Shown here: positions 28,222 to 37,520 of the stretch, piece after piece | Layout of the letters: every line of letters begins with the position of its first letter | How positions within the stretch are numbered: position 1 is the stretch's first letter | NCBI GenBank assembly: GCA_020849655.1 | Contig: JADLFU010000037.1 | Coordinates: forward strand, 1-64,000 | Source: Polyangiaceae bacterium | GTDB lineage: Bacteria > Myxococcota_A > Polyangia > Polyangiales > Polyangiaceae | Length of the DNA: 64,000 nt | Direction of reading: 5' to 3' | Position numbers and translations under genes: made by a program | The notes under the pieces: model-generated | Database searches by the model: none | What the model was told of the DNA's origin: nothing | What the model saw: the letters and a program-made list of their open reading frames with translations, nothing else

Positions 28222-29592
28222 CTACGCGCTCCGGGCCGTCAACCTCGCGCGGACGCGCCCCGTCAGCCAGACCGATCCCGCGGCGCACGCGACCGTCAGC
28301 AGCCCGTAGAGCGGCATCGTCAGGCGGGTCTCGCGCGTCGCCAGCCAGACCAGCAGGGCGGTGAGCGCGAGCGGCGCCGCGGCGAGGAACGCGGCGTCGA
28401 GCCGGGACCGACGCGCGACCACCGCGACGCCGATCAGCGCGAGCAGCGTCGTCGACGCGTTGATGAGCAGGAGCGCCCCGAGCAGCGCGCGCGAGCCCTG
28501 CGCGAGGCCGCTTCCGCCGTCGAGGCTCACGCGGAACGTCGAGGCGCGCGGGCTGAACCAGGTCTTCAGCGCCATGCTCACCGGCCTCCAGACGTAGAGG
28601 CGAAGCGGGGCCGCGCGGTAGCGCTCCCTGGTCAGGCGGGCGAACGCCTGGTTCATCTCGGGTGTCATCACGCCGTTGCCGGCCTCGATCTTCACCCACA
28701 GCGCGGCGACCTCGGCGCGCTCCTCGGGCGACAGGTAGCCGCCGCTCGGGGGCTTGAACGTGTCGGTCCAGACGAAGGGCTCGGCGAAGCTCGCCATGTA
28801 GCCGTCGAATTCCTTCGTGTGCATGTTCGTGTAGGGCGGCCGCGACGCGTACGCCTGCACGAGCACGAAGGGCGCGCCGTACGCCCGGCTCGCCCACGCG
28901 TTGCGCGCGACCCACGGGGCGAACGGCGCGGCGCACGCGGCGCCGAAGAGGGCGATCGCCACGCCGGTCCGCGCCCACGACAGCGACCGCGCGCGCCGCT
29001 GCTCGAGCGCGATCTGGGCGCCGAAGACCGCTCCCACCGGGATGAGATACGGCCGCGTCAGCGCCGAGACGCCCATCGCCACGCCTGCCAGCACGAGCCA
29101 GCGCCCCGCTCGCTCGGCGTCCCTCGCGCGCGTCGCCGCCCACGCGGCGAGCACGAACGCGAAGCCGGAGAGCCCCTCCGACATGAACTGGATCGCCGTC
29201 CCCGCCGGGAACGGCAGGAGCGCGTACAGCCACGCGGCGAGCGTCGCCTCCCGCGCGCCGAGGCGCCGCAGCGCGGTGTCGTGGAGGAGCGCCACGACGG
29301 CGGCGTCGAGCGCGCACTGCACGACGCCGAGCGCGACCCAGCTCTTGCCCGTCACGAGCCACACGAGCGCGATCAGCAGCGGGTACGTCGGCGGCCGCTC
29401 GAACGTCGAGACGTGCGCCGGCGAGGTGTCCGTCGAGAAGCCGTAACCAGAGAGCACCCCGTGGGCGAGCGCCGCGTAGTCCGGCGTGTCGCCCGACTGG
29501 TTGTTCGCGATCGGCACGATCGCGAGCAGCGCGAGGCGGAGCGCGAGCGCCGCCACGACGGGCGCCGTCCACGCGGGGAGCCGCCGCGTCAC
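28222..29592 (-). CDS. GT39-like membrane glycosyltransferase
   Basis: A 456-aa protein with about ten hydrophobic segments. The early loop NNQSGDTPDYAALAHGVLSG carries the acidic residue expected near the active site of ArnT/PMT-like (GT-C) enzymes that use lipid-linked sugars, and ERPPTYPLLIALVW follows as in that group. The GTG start overlaps the WbqC stop (GTGA). Its place in the polysaccharide locus supports a role in sugar transfer in the periplasm; donor and acceptor cannot be told. Between its stop and wecE there are 96 bp with no feature I recognise. Confidence 0.78.
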   Translation of the reverse strand: MTRRLPAWTAPVVAALALRLALLAIVPIANNQSGDTPDYAALAHGVLSGYGFSTDTSPAHVSTFERPPTYPLLIALVWLVTGKSWVALGVVQCALDAAVVALLHDTALRRLGAREATLAAWLYALLPFPAGTAIQFMSEGLSGFAFVLAAWAATRARDAERAGRWLVLAGVAMGVSALTRPYLIPVGAVFGAQIALEQRRARSLSWARTGVAIALFGAACAAPFAPWVARNAWASRAYGAPFVLVQAYASRPPYTNMHTKEFDGYMASFAEPFVWTDTFKPPSGGYLSPEERAEVAALWVKIEAGNGVMTPEMNQAFARLTRERYRAAPLRLYVWRPVSMALKTWFSPRASTFRVSLDGGSGLAQGSRALLGALLLINASTTLLALIGVAVVARRSRLDAAFLAAAPLALTALLVWLATRETRLTMPLYGLLTVACAAGSVWLTGRVRARLTARSA

Positions 29593-30314
29593 CGGCGCGC
29601 CCTGTGCGCGCGGGCGCGCTCGCCCCAGATGTAGTCGGGGGCCTCGGCGCCGAGCATGAAGAGCGTGTCCCAGATGGTCACCGCGCCGTCGTACGGCGGG
29701 TGCAGCTGCGGATACTCGGGGTAGTCGTACTCCGCGTACGCGAGCTCGAGGCCCGCGGCCACGAAGCGCTCGGGCTCGAGGTACGCCGCCGCCGACGGAC
29801 CGCTCAGGTAGCGCGTGGCCCCGACGGCTCGCACGATCTCGACGAGGCGCGGGCTGCGCTCGCCGCCGACGCCGAGCTCCGACGCGCGCACGAAGCGCGT
29901 GTGCTCGACGCCGAGCGCGCGCGCGAGCCGGACGGTGGACGCGATCGTGAACTCGCACAGGCTCTCGGTCGACTCGGCGTAGATCTCGTCGACGAGCGGC
30001 GCGAATTCCGTGAAGTGCGGCGCGCGCGCGTACGACTGGCGGAGCGTCTGCGCGTGCTTCTTCGCCCAGCGCGCGGCCGGATTCGTCTTCACGTCGAGGA
30101 TGCGCAGCCCCTCGTCGACGTTGCCGGCGGCGCGGACGGGGATGGTCATCCACTGCGTGCCCTGCGAGGTCTTGACGCGGTTGCGGTTGCGCCAGCCGTG
30201 CTTGTCGTACTGCACGTCGTCGTAGAACACGAACACGTCGGCCTGGTGGACGAGGTCGAAGTAGCCTCGCCAGGGGACGTACGATGGCTGGAGGATGACG
30301 CAGGTGGACGTCAT
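29589..30314 (-). CDS. WbqC-family protein
   Basis: A 241-aa WbqC-like protein. The family is recognisable from ILQPSYVPWRGYFDLVHQ, FVFYDDVQYDKHGWRNRN and the TQWMTIPV segment, all near the N-terminus as usual. WbqC-like proteins occur in O-antigen and capsule loci, where they are thought to modify sugar nucleotides or transfer acyl/amino groups; the exact reaction is not established. Starts overlap the GNAT stop (ATGA) and its stop overlaps the GT39-like start (GTGA), showing a tight operon. Confidence 0.9.
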   Translation of the reverse strand: MTSTCVILQPSYVPWRGYFDLVHQADVFVFYDDVQYDKHGWRNRNRVKTSQGTQWMTIPVRAAGNVDEGLRILDVKTNPAARWAKKHAQTLRQSYARAPHFTEFAPLVDEIYAESTESLCEFTIASTVRLARALGVEHTRFVRASELGVGGERSPRLVEIVRAVGATRYLSGPSAAAYLEPERFVAAGLELAYAEYDYPEYPQLHPPYDGAVTIWDTLFMLGAEAPDYIWGERARAHRARR

Positions 30315-30817
30315 CCGGGCTGCTCCCCGCGCAAGACCCCCATGTAGAGCGCGTCGACCAGCTCACCGCGCAGCAGGAACTCGCGCCGGAGCACGCCCTC
30401 CACGCGGAACCCCTCGCGCGCGTAGGCCGTGATCGCGCGGGTGTTCCGGGTGTGCACCGTGAGCCAGACCTTCTGCAGCTGGAGCGCCTCGAACGCGTGC
30501 GCGAGCGCAAGGCGGGTCGCCGCGCGGCCCACCCCCCTGCCCCGGTGCTCGGGCGCGCCGAGGTAGATGGAGAACCGCGCGGTGCCGACGCGGCGATCGA
30601 CGCGGTCGAGCACGACGTTGCCGACGTGGGCGCCGTCGTCGACGATCGCGAACGCAGCGACGGTGTCGTCGGTGAGCGCGCGGTCGATGAACGCGAGGGT
30701 GCGCTCCATCGTGGGCTCGCTCGCGACGCCGACGTCGTCGCGCACGTCGTCGCGCTGCATCCACGCGAGCATCGCCGCAGCGTGCGCGGGCCCGAGGGGC
30801 TCCAGCTTCACGGTCAT
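30311..30817 (-). CDS. GNAT-family N-acetyltransferase
   Basis: A 168-aa acetyltransferase of the RimJ/PseH-like branch. Acetyl-CoA binding is shown by RGRGVGRAATRLALAHAF, and the C-terminal QLQKVWLTVHTRNTRAITAYAREGF is the usual second half. The ATG at 30817 is chosen because AGAAGG lies 8 nt upstream; a longer reading adds only Arg-rich residues. It overlaps WbqC by 4 nt. In this locus it may acetylate the amino sugar made by WecE (inference). Confidence 0.85.
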   Translation of the reverse strand: MTVKLEPLGPAHAAAMLAWMQRDDVRDDVGVASEPTMERTLAFIDRALTDDTVAAFAIVDDGAHVGNVVLDRVDRRVGTARFSIYLGAPEHRGRGVGRAATRLALAHAFEALQLQKVWLTVHTRNTRAITAYAREGFRVEGVLRREFLLRGELVDALYMGVLRGEQPG

Positions 30818-30867
30818 GTCGGCGCGCCTTCTCTCACGTCCCCTCGCCGTTCGCCACAGGGCTCCGG

Positions 30868-33381
30868 TCACGGGCCGATCGGGCGCGGCGGGCGCCTGGA
30901 CGGCACGAGCGTCGAGGACACGGGGCGCGCCGCCTCGAGCTCCGAGATCCGCGCCTGCGACGCCGTGTCCGACGGATCGAGCGCGACGGCGTGTCGGAGG
31001 GCGACGAGCGCGCGATCACGCATCCCCGCGAGGACCGCGGCGTCGGCGGCCGCGCGGTACCCCTCGGCGGTCGGGTTCGCGTCGACCGATTTCTGAAGCA
31101 CGAGGTAGGCGCCCACGAGATCGCCGGCGGCCCGGTGCAGCTGCGCGGCCCACGCCCACGCCGCGCCGCAGTCGCTCGCCGTCAGACAGCGGGCGGACGT
31201 CACGATGCGCGTCGCGCGCTGCATCCGCTTGAAATCCTTCGCGGTGGCGGCGCGCTCGGCGAGGGCCGCGAAGCAGTCGGTCGTCGCGCCGCGGCTCCTG
31301 CAGGACTCCTCGAACGCGTCGAGCGCGCGCGCTTGCTCGCCCGACTCCCACAGCACCTCTGCGTCGAGGCGGGCGCCCGGCGCGGAGGAGTCGGGGCACG
31401 CGCGCAGCTTCTCGCGCGCGGCGACCACGCGCGCGAGGCACGCCGGCCTCGCGTCGCCGTCGCAGCCGGCGCCCGGCGTCCTCAGCGTCCGGAGCGCGGC
31501 CTCCGCGTGCGCCACGAGGACGGCGACCTCGCAGGGCGAACCCTCCAGCAGCCTGCGCTCGATCGCGGGCCGCAGCGGAGACTCGGCCGGCGTGAGCTCC
31601 CAGAGCACGCGCAGCGCGTCCCGCTCGCTCCGGCCTCCCGGCGTCACCACCCCGGAGAGCTCATCAGCGTCGCGCGCGAGCGCGATGGCGAGCGCGAGCG
31701 CGTCGCGTGACGAGGTGGAGCCCGCGTCGACGACGAGGCGCGCCTCGAGCAGCGCCTGTCGCCTCGCGCCGAGCCTGGCGAGCGCGCGCGCGAGCTCGAG
31801 GTGCACGAGCCCCCACCTCGGCGCGAGCTCGAGCGCGCGATTGTACCAGCCGATCGCCCGCGCAGGCTCCTTCGCGCCGGCGACCATGCCGCCGAGCAGC
31901 GGGAAGTATGGGTCCGCGGGGAACCGCGCCAGGTACGGCGCGACCGCCGAGACGTCGCCGCCGCGGGACGCCGCGAACGCCTTGTTGCGCGCGTCGAGCG
32001 GCGGCGTCGCGCTCGACGAGAGCGCCGCGCCGACGAGCGCGAGCCCGACCAGCGCCGCCTGCACCGGGCGCGACGTGCGATCGGCCGCGCGCGCCTCACC
32101 GCCGCCCGACGACGCCGCGACGCCCCACAGGTACGCCGCGAGCGCGCCGACCCCGAGCGCCTCCAGGCCAAAGTCGAAGAGGTTCTGCGCGACCACGGTG
32201 GCCACGCCCGCGAGCAGCACGAGCCGCGCGGCCGACCGCGAGGGGCGCGACGTCGCGCCGACCCACGCGAACGAGGCGATCGCGACCAGGGTCGCGGGCA
32301 CGCCCCACTCGACGGAGAACGCGACGGCGACGTTCTCCGGGTGCGTCCAGAACTCGTCGTCGGGCACCGTGCGGTACAGGTGGTAGATGCCCGAGAAGGC
32401 GCCGCGGCCCACGCCGAACAGCGGGTAGTCGCGCACCATCGACGTCGCGTCGACGACGACCTTGAGCTTCGTGAAGTTCTTCTCGCCGAGCCCCTGCGCG
32501 ATCTCGCCCCCGAACCCGAGCACCGCGAGCCCCGCGCCGGTCGCGACCACCGCCGCCGTCGCGACGATGGCGCCCATCGGGGGGATGCGGCGCGAGTCCC
32601 CGCGCGTCCGCAGGACATACAGCGCGGTCGCGAGCACGCTGCCGGCGAGCAGCGCGGCCACGGCGCTGCGCGACGCGAGCACCACGACGAAGATTACGAG
32701 CCCGGAGGTGCACACGAGGACGAGCGCCGTCGCCGCCGACTGCCGAAGCCTCGACGAGTACACGAGCGCCAGCCCCGCGAACGCGCCGAGCAGGAGGTAC
32801 CCGGACAGCGTGTTGACGTTCAGCAGCGGGCCGACGTGGAACCCCGAGAACGTGTTCGTCGGCCTGTACAATCCCCACACCCGCGTCGCGCCCGCGAGGC
32901 CGTGCCCGACGTGCGAGAGCGCGACCACGACCGCCGCGACCAGGCCGACCGAGAGGCTGCGAGAGAGGCCGCTCTTGCGGTGCGCGGCGGCCCCGAGCAG
33001 CGCGGCGCCCCCGAGCCCCGCCCACTTCGCGACCTCGAGCCACGTCGCCTCCGGGCAGAGCGACAGCGGCGCAGACGTCACCGCCCCACCGACCGGCGCG
33101 AGCGCGTCCCGCCACACGTCGGCCGCGCGCGGTGACAGCGCGCGGAGCACGCGCATCGGGAGCGGGATGACCTGCACCAGCGTCCAGGCCGACAGGATCG
33201 CGTACGGCACGGCGACGCGCGACGGCGAGCCCGCGGACAGGGCGACGCCCGCCGCGACGAGCGCGAGCGCCGCGAGCCGCGCCGCCAGCGGCGGGAACCC
33301 TCCGATCGGGAGGACCGCCGCGAGCAGACACACGAGGGCGAGCAGCGCCACGCCCCACTGCCGGAGCTGACTCTTCTTCAA
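30868..33381 (-). CDS. Wzy/O-antigen-ligase-like protein with TPR C-terminus
   Basis: An 837-aa protein. Residues 1-450 hold about twelve hydrophobic segments with a large periplasmic loop containing FGVGRGAFSGIYHLYRTVPD and THPENVAVAFSVEWGVPAT, the layout of the O-antigen ligase/polymerase (WzyC) family. Residues about 480-837 are soluble, Ala/Leu/Arg-rich helical repeats that resemble TPRs (GWYNRALELAPRWGLVHLEL; LVALRHAVALDPSDTASQAR). Ligase-TPR fusions are known in delta-proteobacterial lineages. It probably polymerises or ligates the polysaccharide of this locus. Confidence 0.82.
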   Translation of the reverse strand: MKKSQLRQWGVALLALVCLLAAVLPIGGFPPLAARLAALALVAAGVALSAGSPSRVAVPYAILSAWTLVQVIPLPMRVLRALSPRAADVWRDALAPVGGAVTSAPLSLCPEATWLEVAKWAGLGGAALLGAAAHRKSGLSRSLSVGLVAAVVVALSHVGHGLAGATRVWGLYRPTNTFSGFHVGPLLNVNTLSGYLLLGAFAGLALVYSSRLRQSAATALVLVCTSGLVIFVVVLASRSAVAALLAGSVLATALYVLRTRGDSRRIPPMGAIVATAAVVATGAGLAVLGFGGEIAQGLGEKNFTKLKVVVDATSMVRDYPLFGVGRGAFSGIYHLYRTVPDDEFWTHPENVAVAFSVEWGVPATLVAIASFAWVGATSRPSRSAARLVLLAGVATVVAQNLFDFGLEALGVGALAAYLWGVAASSGGGEARAADRTSRPVQAALVGLALVGAALSSSATPPLDARNKAFAASRGGDVSAVAPYLARFPADPYFPLLGGMVAGAKEPARAIGWYNRALELAPRWGLVHLELARALARLGARRQALLEARLVVDAGSTSSRDALALAIALARDADELSGVVTPGGRSERDALRVLWELTPAESPLRPAIERRLLEGSPCEVAVLVAHAEAALRTLRTPGAGCDGDARPACLARVVAAREKLRACPDSSAPGARLDAEVLWESGEQARALDAFEESCRSRGATTDCFAALAERAATAKDFKRMQRATRIVTSARCLTASDCGAAWAWAAQLHRAAGDLVGAYLVLQKSVDANPTAEGYRAAADAAVLAGMRDRALVALRHAVALDPSDTASQARISELEAARPVSSTLVPSRRPPRPIGP

Positions 33382-33523
33382 GGTCGGGGCGCGATGCTGT
33401 CACGATCGGGGCGCCTCCGACACCGCGGATTCGACTTGAACGCCGCGGGATCTCGCGCAACAGAGCCCTCGCGCGAGCGGCGTCCGCCGCGCGACCGACG
33501 ATGCCGCCCCACCCCGCCAGCGC

Positions 33524-34816
33524 ATGACCTTCAGCGCGGCCCTCCTCGCGCTGACGGGCGGAGCGCTGCCGTTCATCGTGTCGGTCGCGTACCGGGGCGC
33601 GGCCGAGGCGCGCTGGGCGATGCTCCTCATCGTCGGCGGGTTCTGGCTGCGGATGTTCGCGTGCGCGCTCGTCTCCCAGCTCAGCTTCTTCAGCCACGCC
33701 GGCGGCGGCGACTGCGGCGCGTACCTCATCTTCGGCGACTACGTCGTGAAATCGTGGCGCTCGGAGGGGCTCTACTTCGCCACCGTCGACACCCACCCGG
33801 AGCTCGCGGAGGTGCTCGGCTCGGCGACCCTGTTCGTCAACTTCATCGCGTTCATCGGGTACATCGACGGCGAGATGAACCGCTTCGGCGCGGTCTCGAT
33901 CATCGCGTTCGCGACGGCGCTGACCGCGATCAACATGCACAAGACGGCCATCGCGTTCGGCGCCCCGCCGCGGCGCGCGCTGCTCGCCGTCGGCCTCTTC
34001 TACCTCAGCCCGGGCCTGCTCTTTCACACGAGCGACACGTACAAGGACGGCTTCGTGCTGTTCTTCACGACGAACGCGCTGCTCGGGGTGTTCCGCGTGT
34101 CGCGCAGGTTCAGCCTCGCGTGGCTGCTCGCGGTCGCCGCGAGCCTGACGGGCCTCTGGTACACGCGCTTCTACTTCGTCTACATGACGATCGCGCCCCT
34201 GTCGGTCAGCCTGCTCGGGCTGCGCAGCAAGTCGATGCTGCGCATCCTCTCGGGCGTCGTCGTGCTCTCGGTGGCGGCGATCCTCGGCCTCGCGTACCTC
34301 GGAAAGAACCTCGCGTCGTTCCAGGAGCGGGCCGCGCAGACGTACGAGTCGGCGACGTCGGTCGAGGTGCGCGACTGGAACGAGAAGGGCGGCTCGGGCG
34401 TCGACTTCGACGACGGCGGCGATCCGTTCGCGAAGCTCCCGCAGAAGATCGCGTACACGCTGCTCAGCCCGTTCCCGTGGACGGGGGGATCGTTCGGCCT
34501 GCAGGTCGGGAAGTTCGACGCGCTCCTGATCTACTACCTCCTCTACCGGAGCTTCTTCTCGGCGAAGCGGCTGCTGCGCGACGATCCGCCGCTCCTGTTC
34601 ATGTTCCTCGTGTTCATCGTCCCGTCGGTGGTCGCGTACGCGATGACGATGGCGAACATCGGGCTCATCCTCCGGCAGCGGCTACCCATCATCGCCATCT
34701 TGACGGTGCTCGCGTGCGTCGGGTGGGAGACGGATCTCGCCGGCGCCCGCGAGAAGAAGCGCAAGCTGCCGCCGCAGCACGCCATCCTCGAGCGCCTGCG
34801 CACGCCCGCGGAGTAG
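33524..34816 (+). CDS. Polytopic membrane protein of the polysaccharide locus
   Basis: A 430-aa protein with about ten hydrophobic segments and one large loop (residues about 255-320, rich in Asp, Glu and Gly) on one side, an arrangement seen in Wzy-type polymerases and GT-C enzymes. GGGDCGAYLIFGDYVVKSW and LFYLSPGLLFHTSDTYKDGF are notable: the second resembles a conserved FxSE/DTYKD-type region of uncharacterised EpsG/Wzy relatives. It is divergent from the ligase gene (142 bp between, nothing else recognised) and ends 1 nt before convergent pth. Confidence 0.65.
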   Translation: MTFSAALLALTGGALPFIVSVAYRGAAEARWAMLLIVGGFWLRMFACALVSQLSFFSHAGGGDCGAYLIFGDYVVKSWRSEGLYFATVDTHPELAEVLGSATLFVNFIAFIGYIDGEMNRFGAVSIIAFATALTAINMHKTAIAFGAPPRRALLAVGLFYLSPGLLFHTSDTYKDGFVLFFTTNALLGVFRVSRRFSLAWLLAVAASLTGLWYTRFYFVYMTIAPLSVSLLGLRSKSMLRILSGVVVLSVAAILGLAYLGKNLASFQERAAQTYESATSVEVRDWNEKGGSGVDFDDGGDPFAKLPQKIAYTLLSPFPWTGGSFGLQVGKFDALLIYYLLYRSFFSAKRLLRDDPPLLFMFLVFIVPSVVAYAMTMANIGLILRQRLPIIAILTVLACVGWETDLAGAREKKRKLPPQHAILERLRTPAE

Positions 34817-34817
34817 G

Positions 34818-35402
34818 TCAGCCGGGCGGGGCGGGCCGCCGCGTGTTGTGGAGGTTCATCGCGCGCGTCGCGCCGAGGCGCAGCGCGTCCTCGACGGCGC
34901 CGGCGGCGCGGCCGACGACCTCGCCGAGCGCGCGCGACTCCTCCGCCGAGAACGCCGAGAGCACCCACGCGGCCGTGTCGCCGCGAAAGCCCGCGGGGGG
35001 CTTGCCGACGCCCACGCGGACGCGGACAAAGTCCGCCCCGAGCCGTGCGATCAGGTCCCGGAGCCCGTTGTGGCCCGCGTGCCCGCCGCCCTGCTTGATC
35101 CGCACGTCGCCGAACGGCAGATCGAGCTCGTCGTGCACGACGAGGACGTCGGGCGTCGCGACCTTGAAGAACGCCGCGGCCGGCTGCGCGGCCTGACCCG
35201 AGAGGTTCATGTACGTGAGCGGCTTCAGCAGCGCGACGTCCTGGTCGGCGACGCGCGCGCGGGCGAGCTCCGCGGAGAACTTCCGCGACCACGCGGCCGC
35301 GCCGGCCCGCCGCGCGAGCTCGTCGACGACGAGGAACCCCGCGTTGTGCCGCGTGGACTCGTACTCGCGCCCCGGGTTGCCAAGTCCGACGAGGAGGTGC
35401 AT
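34818..35402 (-). CDS. pth: Peptidyl-tRNA hydrolase
   Basis: A 194-aa enzyme that frees tRNA from peptidyl-tRNA dropped by the ribosome. Family signature: LVGLGNPGREYESTRHNAGF with the catalytic His, VVHDELDLPFGDVRIKQGGG with the Asp, and HNGLRDLIARLG with the Asn. Length is normal from the ATG at 35402, so that is the likely start. However the reading frame is open upstream through rplY: no stop codon separates the two genes, only a TTA at 35472-35474, and a terminator-like hairpin lies between them. Confidence 0.93.
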   Translation of the reverse strand: MHLLVGLGNPGREYESTRHNAGFLVVDELARRAGAAAWSRKFSAELARARVADQDVALLKPLTYMNLSGQAAQPAAAFFKVATPDVLVVHDELDLPFGDVRIKQGGGHAGHNGLRDLIARLGADFVRVRVGVGKPPAGFRGDTAAWVLSAFSAEESRALGEVVGRAAGAVEDALRLGATRAMNLHNTRRPAPPG

Positions 35403-35419
35403 CGCTCTCTCTACAAAAC

Positions 35420-35454
35420 GCGCGAGGCCCGACGACGCTCGCCGGGCCTCGCGC
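35420..35454 (-). terminator. Intrinsic terminator-like hairpin between rplY and pth
   Basis: Perfect 12-bp inverted repeat (35420-35431 with 35443-35454, arm GCGCGAGGCCCG) around an 11-nt loop; on the minus strand it is followed by GTTTTG. It marks the region after rplY as noncoding although the reading frame stays open through it. Confidence 0.7.
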
Positions 35455-35471
35455 CACGCGCCAGCGGCGCG

Positions 35472-35474
35472 TAA
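35472..35474 (-). other. In-frame TTA codon at the expected end of rplY
   Basis: Directly after the Lys-rich tail (KKDEKKK) of ribosomal protein L25, before the terminator hairpin. No TAA/TAG/TGA is present before pth. Context GTTAC. Confidence 0.9.
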
Positions 35475-36128
35475 CTTCTTCTTCTCGTCCTTCTTCGCCG
35501 GGGCGGCCTTCTCGTCCTTCTTGGCGGCGGCGCCGGCGGCGGGCGCGGCGGCGGCCTCCTCCTCGCGCTCCTTCTCGGGCGCGACGATGTTGATGACCGT
35601 CTGGTCGTCGGCGAGGCGCACCTTGACGCCGGCGGGGAGCTTCAGCGCGGAGGCCTTGACGGCCTCGTTCAGCCCGAGCGCGGTGATGTCGTGATCGATG
35701 CTGACCGGGATCGCCTCGGGGGCGCAGCGGATCGGCAGCGATCGGTACACCATGCGCAGCGTGCCGCCGGCCGTGACGCCCGCGGCCTTGCCGCTCGCCG
35801 TCAGCGGGACGACGACGTCGACGGGCTCGCCGAGCTTCACGTGCACGAAGTCCGCGTGGAACAGCTCGCGCGTCAGCGGGTGATAGGTGTGCTCGCGGAG
35901 CATCACCGTCATCTGCTTCTTGCCGTCGACGTCGAGCTCGATGACGGCGTTCTTGCCGTGCGTGCTCTTCAGCGCGAGCGCGATGGCCTTCGGCGCGACC
36001 GCGAGCGACTCGGCGGCCTCTCCCTTGCTGTAGGCGACGGCAGGGATGAGCCCCTCGCGGCGCAGGCGCTTCGCCGGGCTCTTGCCGTGGTCGTTGCGGG
36101 TGTGTGCTTGGATCTTGATGATTTCCAT
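35472..36128 (-). CDS. rplY: Ribosomal protein L25 (CTC form), end marked by TTA
   Basis: A 218-aa large-subunit protein of the long CTC/TL5 type that binds 5S rRNA. An N-terminal L25 domain (MEIIKIQAHTRNDHGKSPAK; GLIPAVAYSKG) precedes the beta-rich C-terminal domain (HADFVHVKLGEPVDVVVPLT; GGTLRMVYRSLPIRCAPEAI). It ends in the usual flexible Ala/Lys/Glu tail (about residues 185-218). No canonical stop follows: the codon after the tail is TTA, then 24 open codons spanning a terminator-like hairpin lead in frame into pth. Either TTA ends the protein, or an L25-Pth fusion is made. rplY-pth order is the common one in bacteria. Confidence 0.92.
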
Positions 36129-36290
36129 GTACGTCTCCGGGGCGCGCTCGTTGCGGCGGGGTGCGCGGCAGCCTCACCGGTCTCCGTCGCGCCACCGGCT
36201 CCTCTGGGTGGGGGCGCGCGGATAGCACGAGGTGAGGTCGCCTCGCAAGCAGGCCTGCTGGGGCGCCCTCGCCTATGCTGCGCCGCCCAG

Positions 36291-37520
36291 ATGACGCCCG
36301 TCCTCGGCAACCTGCTCCTCGCTGCCGCGCGCGAGCCGCTCTCGACGTCGAGCGAGCGATTCTACTCGAATTTCCTGGGTGACGGCGTGCGCGCGGTCTC
36401 GGCCGCCCGGCTGCGAGAGGCCCTCGACCGAGGCGTCGGGGAGGTCGCGCGGGCGTCGGGCGTGGGCGCGGAGCTGGTCACGGGCGCGCTGCCGCGCGAC
36501 GAGATCGCCCTGCGCCTCGCTTCGCTGCACGAGCACCACCAGCGCACGCTCGCGGCGCTGCGACCCGGCGAGCTCACGGTCACCGCGTTTCATCAGCCGG
36601 CGGGCAAGGTGAGCCCCGCGACGCACATGATGGACATCTCCGCGCACTTCTCGAGAGACAAGGCGATCGCCGAGCCGCTCCGCGCGCTAGCGTCCGAGGT
36701 CGCCGCCTGGGAGGAGCTGCTCGGGATGTGCGCGACGGCGGTGCGCGAGCACCCCGGCATCGCCGCGCGGTACGAGCGCACCCAGCGCCTCCGGCTGCTC
36801 GCGCGGCGCGGGCTCGCGGTCGGGATCGCGGGCGCAGGGCTCGCGGTGCTCGGCGCCGGGTGGGCGGCTCACCTGCGAGCGGAGGCCACGGCGAGGGCGC
36901 GCGCGGCGCGGGCGGAGGCTGCGTACGCGCGCACGCTGCGCGTCGACGCCGCCCTCTCCGGTCCTGATCCATGCGTCCAGCTCGACGCCGCTGACCTCGG
37001 CGCGCTCACGGCGGACCAGCGCGCCCGCCTGACGTCGCGCGGCGTCGAGTGTGAGCGCGCCCGGGCTCGCGCGGCGGAGACCGAGCGCTGCGCGGCGCTC
37101 GTGGCGGCCGTCACCGCCGGATCGTCCGCGATCCCGGCCGAGTTTTCCCGCGACGCGGCGCTGCTCGGGCGCATCGCGGCGCGGGCGCTCTCGCCCGAGG
37201 ATCTGCGGATCGACGCCCTGCCCTGCGACGGCCTCGCGCCGGCGTTCGTGGAGGCCGCGCTCCAGTCCCCCGACGCGTTCGGCAAGAGCATGGGGCCCTC
37301 CGCGAAGGTCGCGGCGCTGCTCGAGCACGCGACCTTGCCCCCGCGGCTCGCGGCGACGATCGCGTTCCGCGCCGAGCTCGCGGCGAACGCGGCCATCCGT
37401 AGCGGCGTGACCGCCGATCTCGAGGGCGCGACGCGCCTGTGCGCGATGAAGCAGCGCGCGGGCCTCGCTGTCGGAATGGGTTGCCGCGTGCTCTCCGCGA
37501 GGCAAGACCCCGCGCCGTGA
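36291..37520 (+). CDS. Single-pass membrane protein, unknown
   Basis: A 409-aa protein starting with the ATG at 36291. The N-terminal 160 residues are soluble and helical, followed by one membrane segment (RRGLAVGIAGAGLAVLGAGW) and an Ala/Arg-rich periplasmic or C-terminal part containing several Cys residues. No domain recognised. The stop overlaps the start of the hydrolase lipoprotein (GTGA), and that gene overlaps the acyltransferase the same way, so the three form an operon. Confidence 0.7.
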   Translation: MTPVLGNLLLAAAREPLSTSSERFYSNFLGDGVRAVSAARLREALDRGVGEVARASGVGAELVTGALPRDEIALRLASLHEHHQRTLAALRPGELTVTAFHQPAGKVSPATHMMDISAHFSRDKAIAEPLRALASEVAAWEELLGMCATAVREHPGIAARYERTQRLRLLARRGLAVGIAGAGLAVLGAGWAAHLRAEATARARAARAEAAYARTLRVDAALSGPDPCVQLDAADLGALTADQRARLTSRGVECERARARAAETERCAALVAAVTAGSSAIPAEFSRDAALLGRIAARALSPEDLRIDALPCDGLAPAFVEAALQSPDAFGKSMGPSAKVAALLEHATLPPRLAATIAFRAELAANAAIRSGVTADLEGATRLCAMKQRAGLAVGMGCRVLSARQDPAP

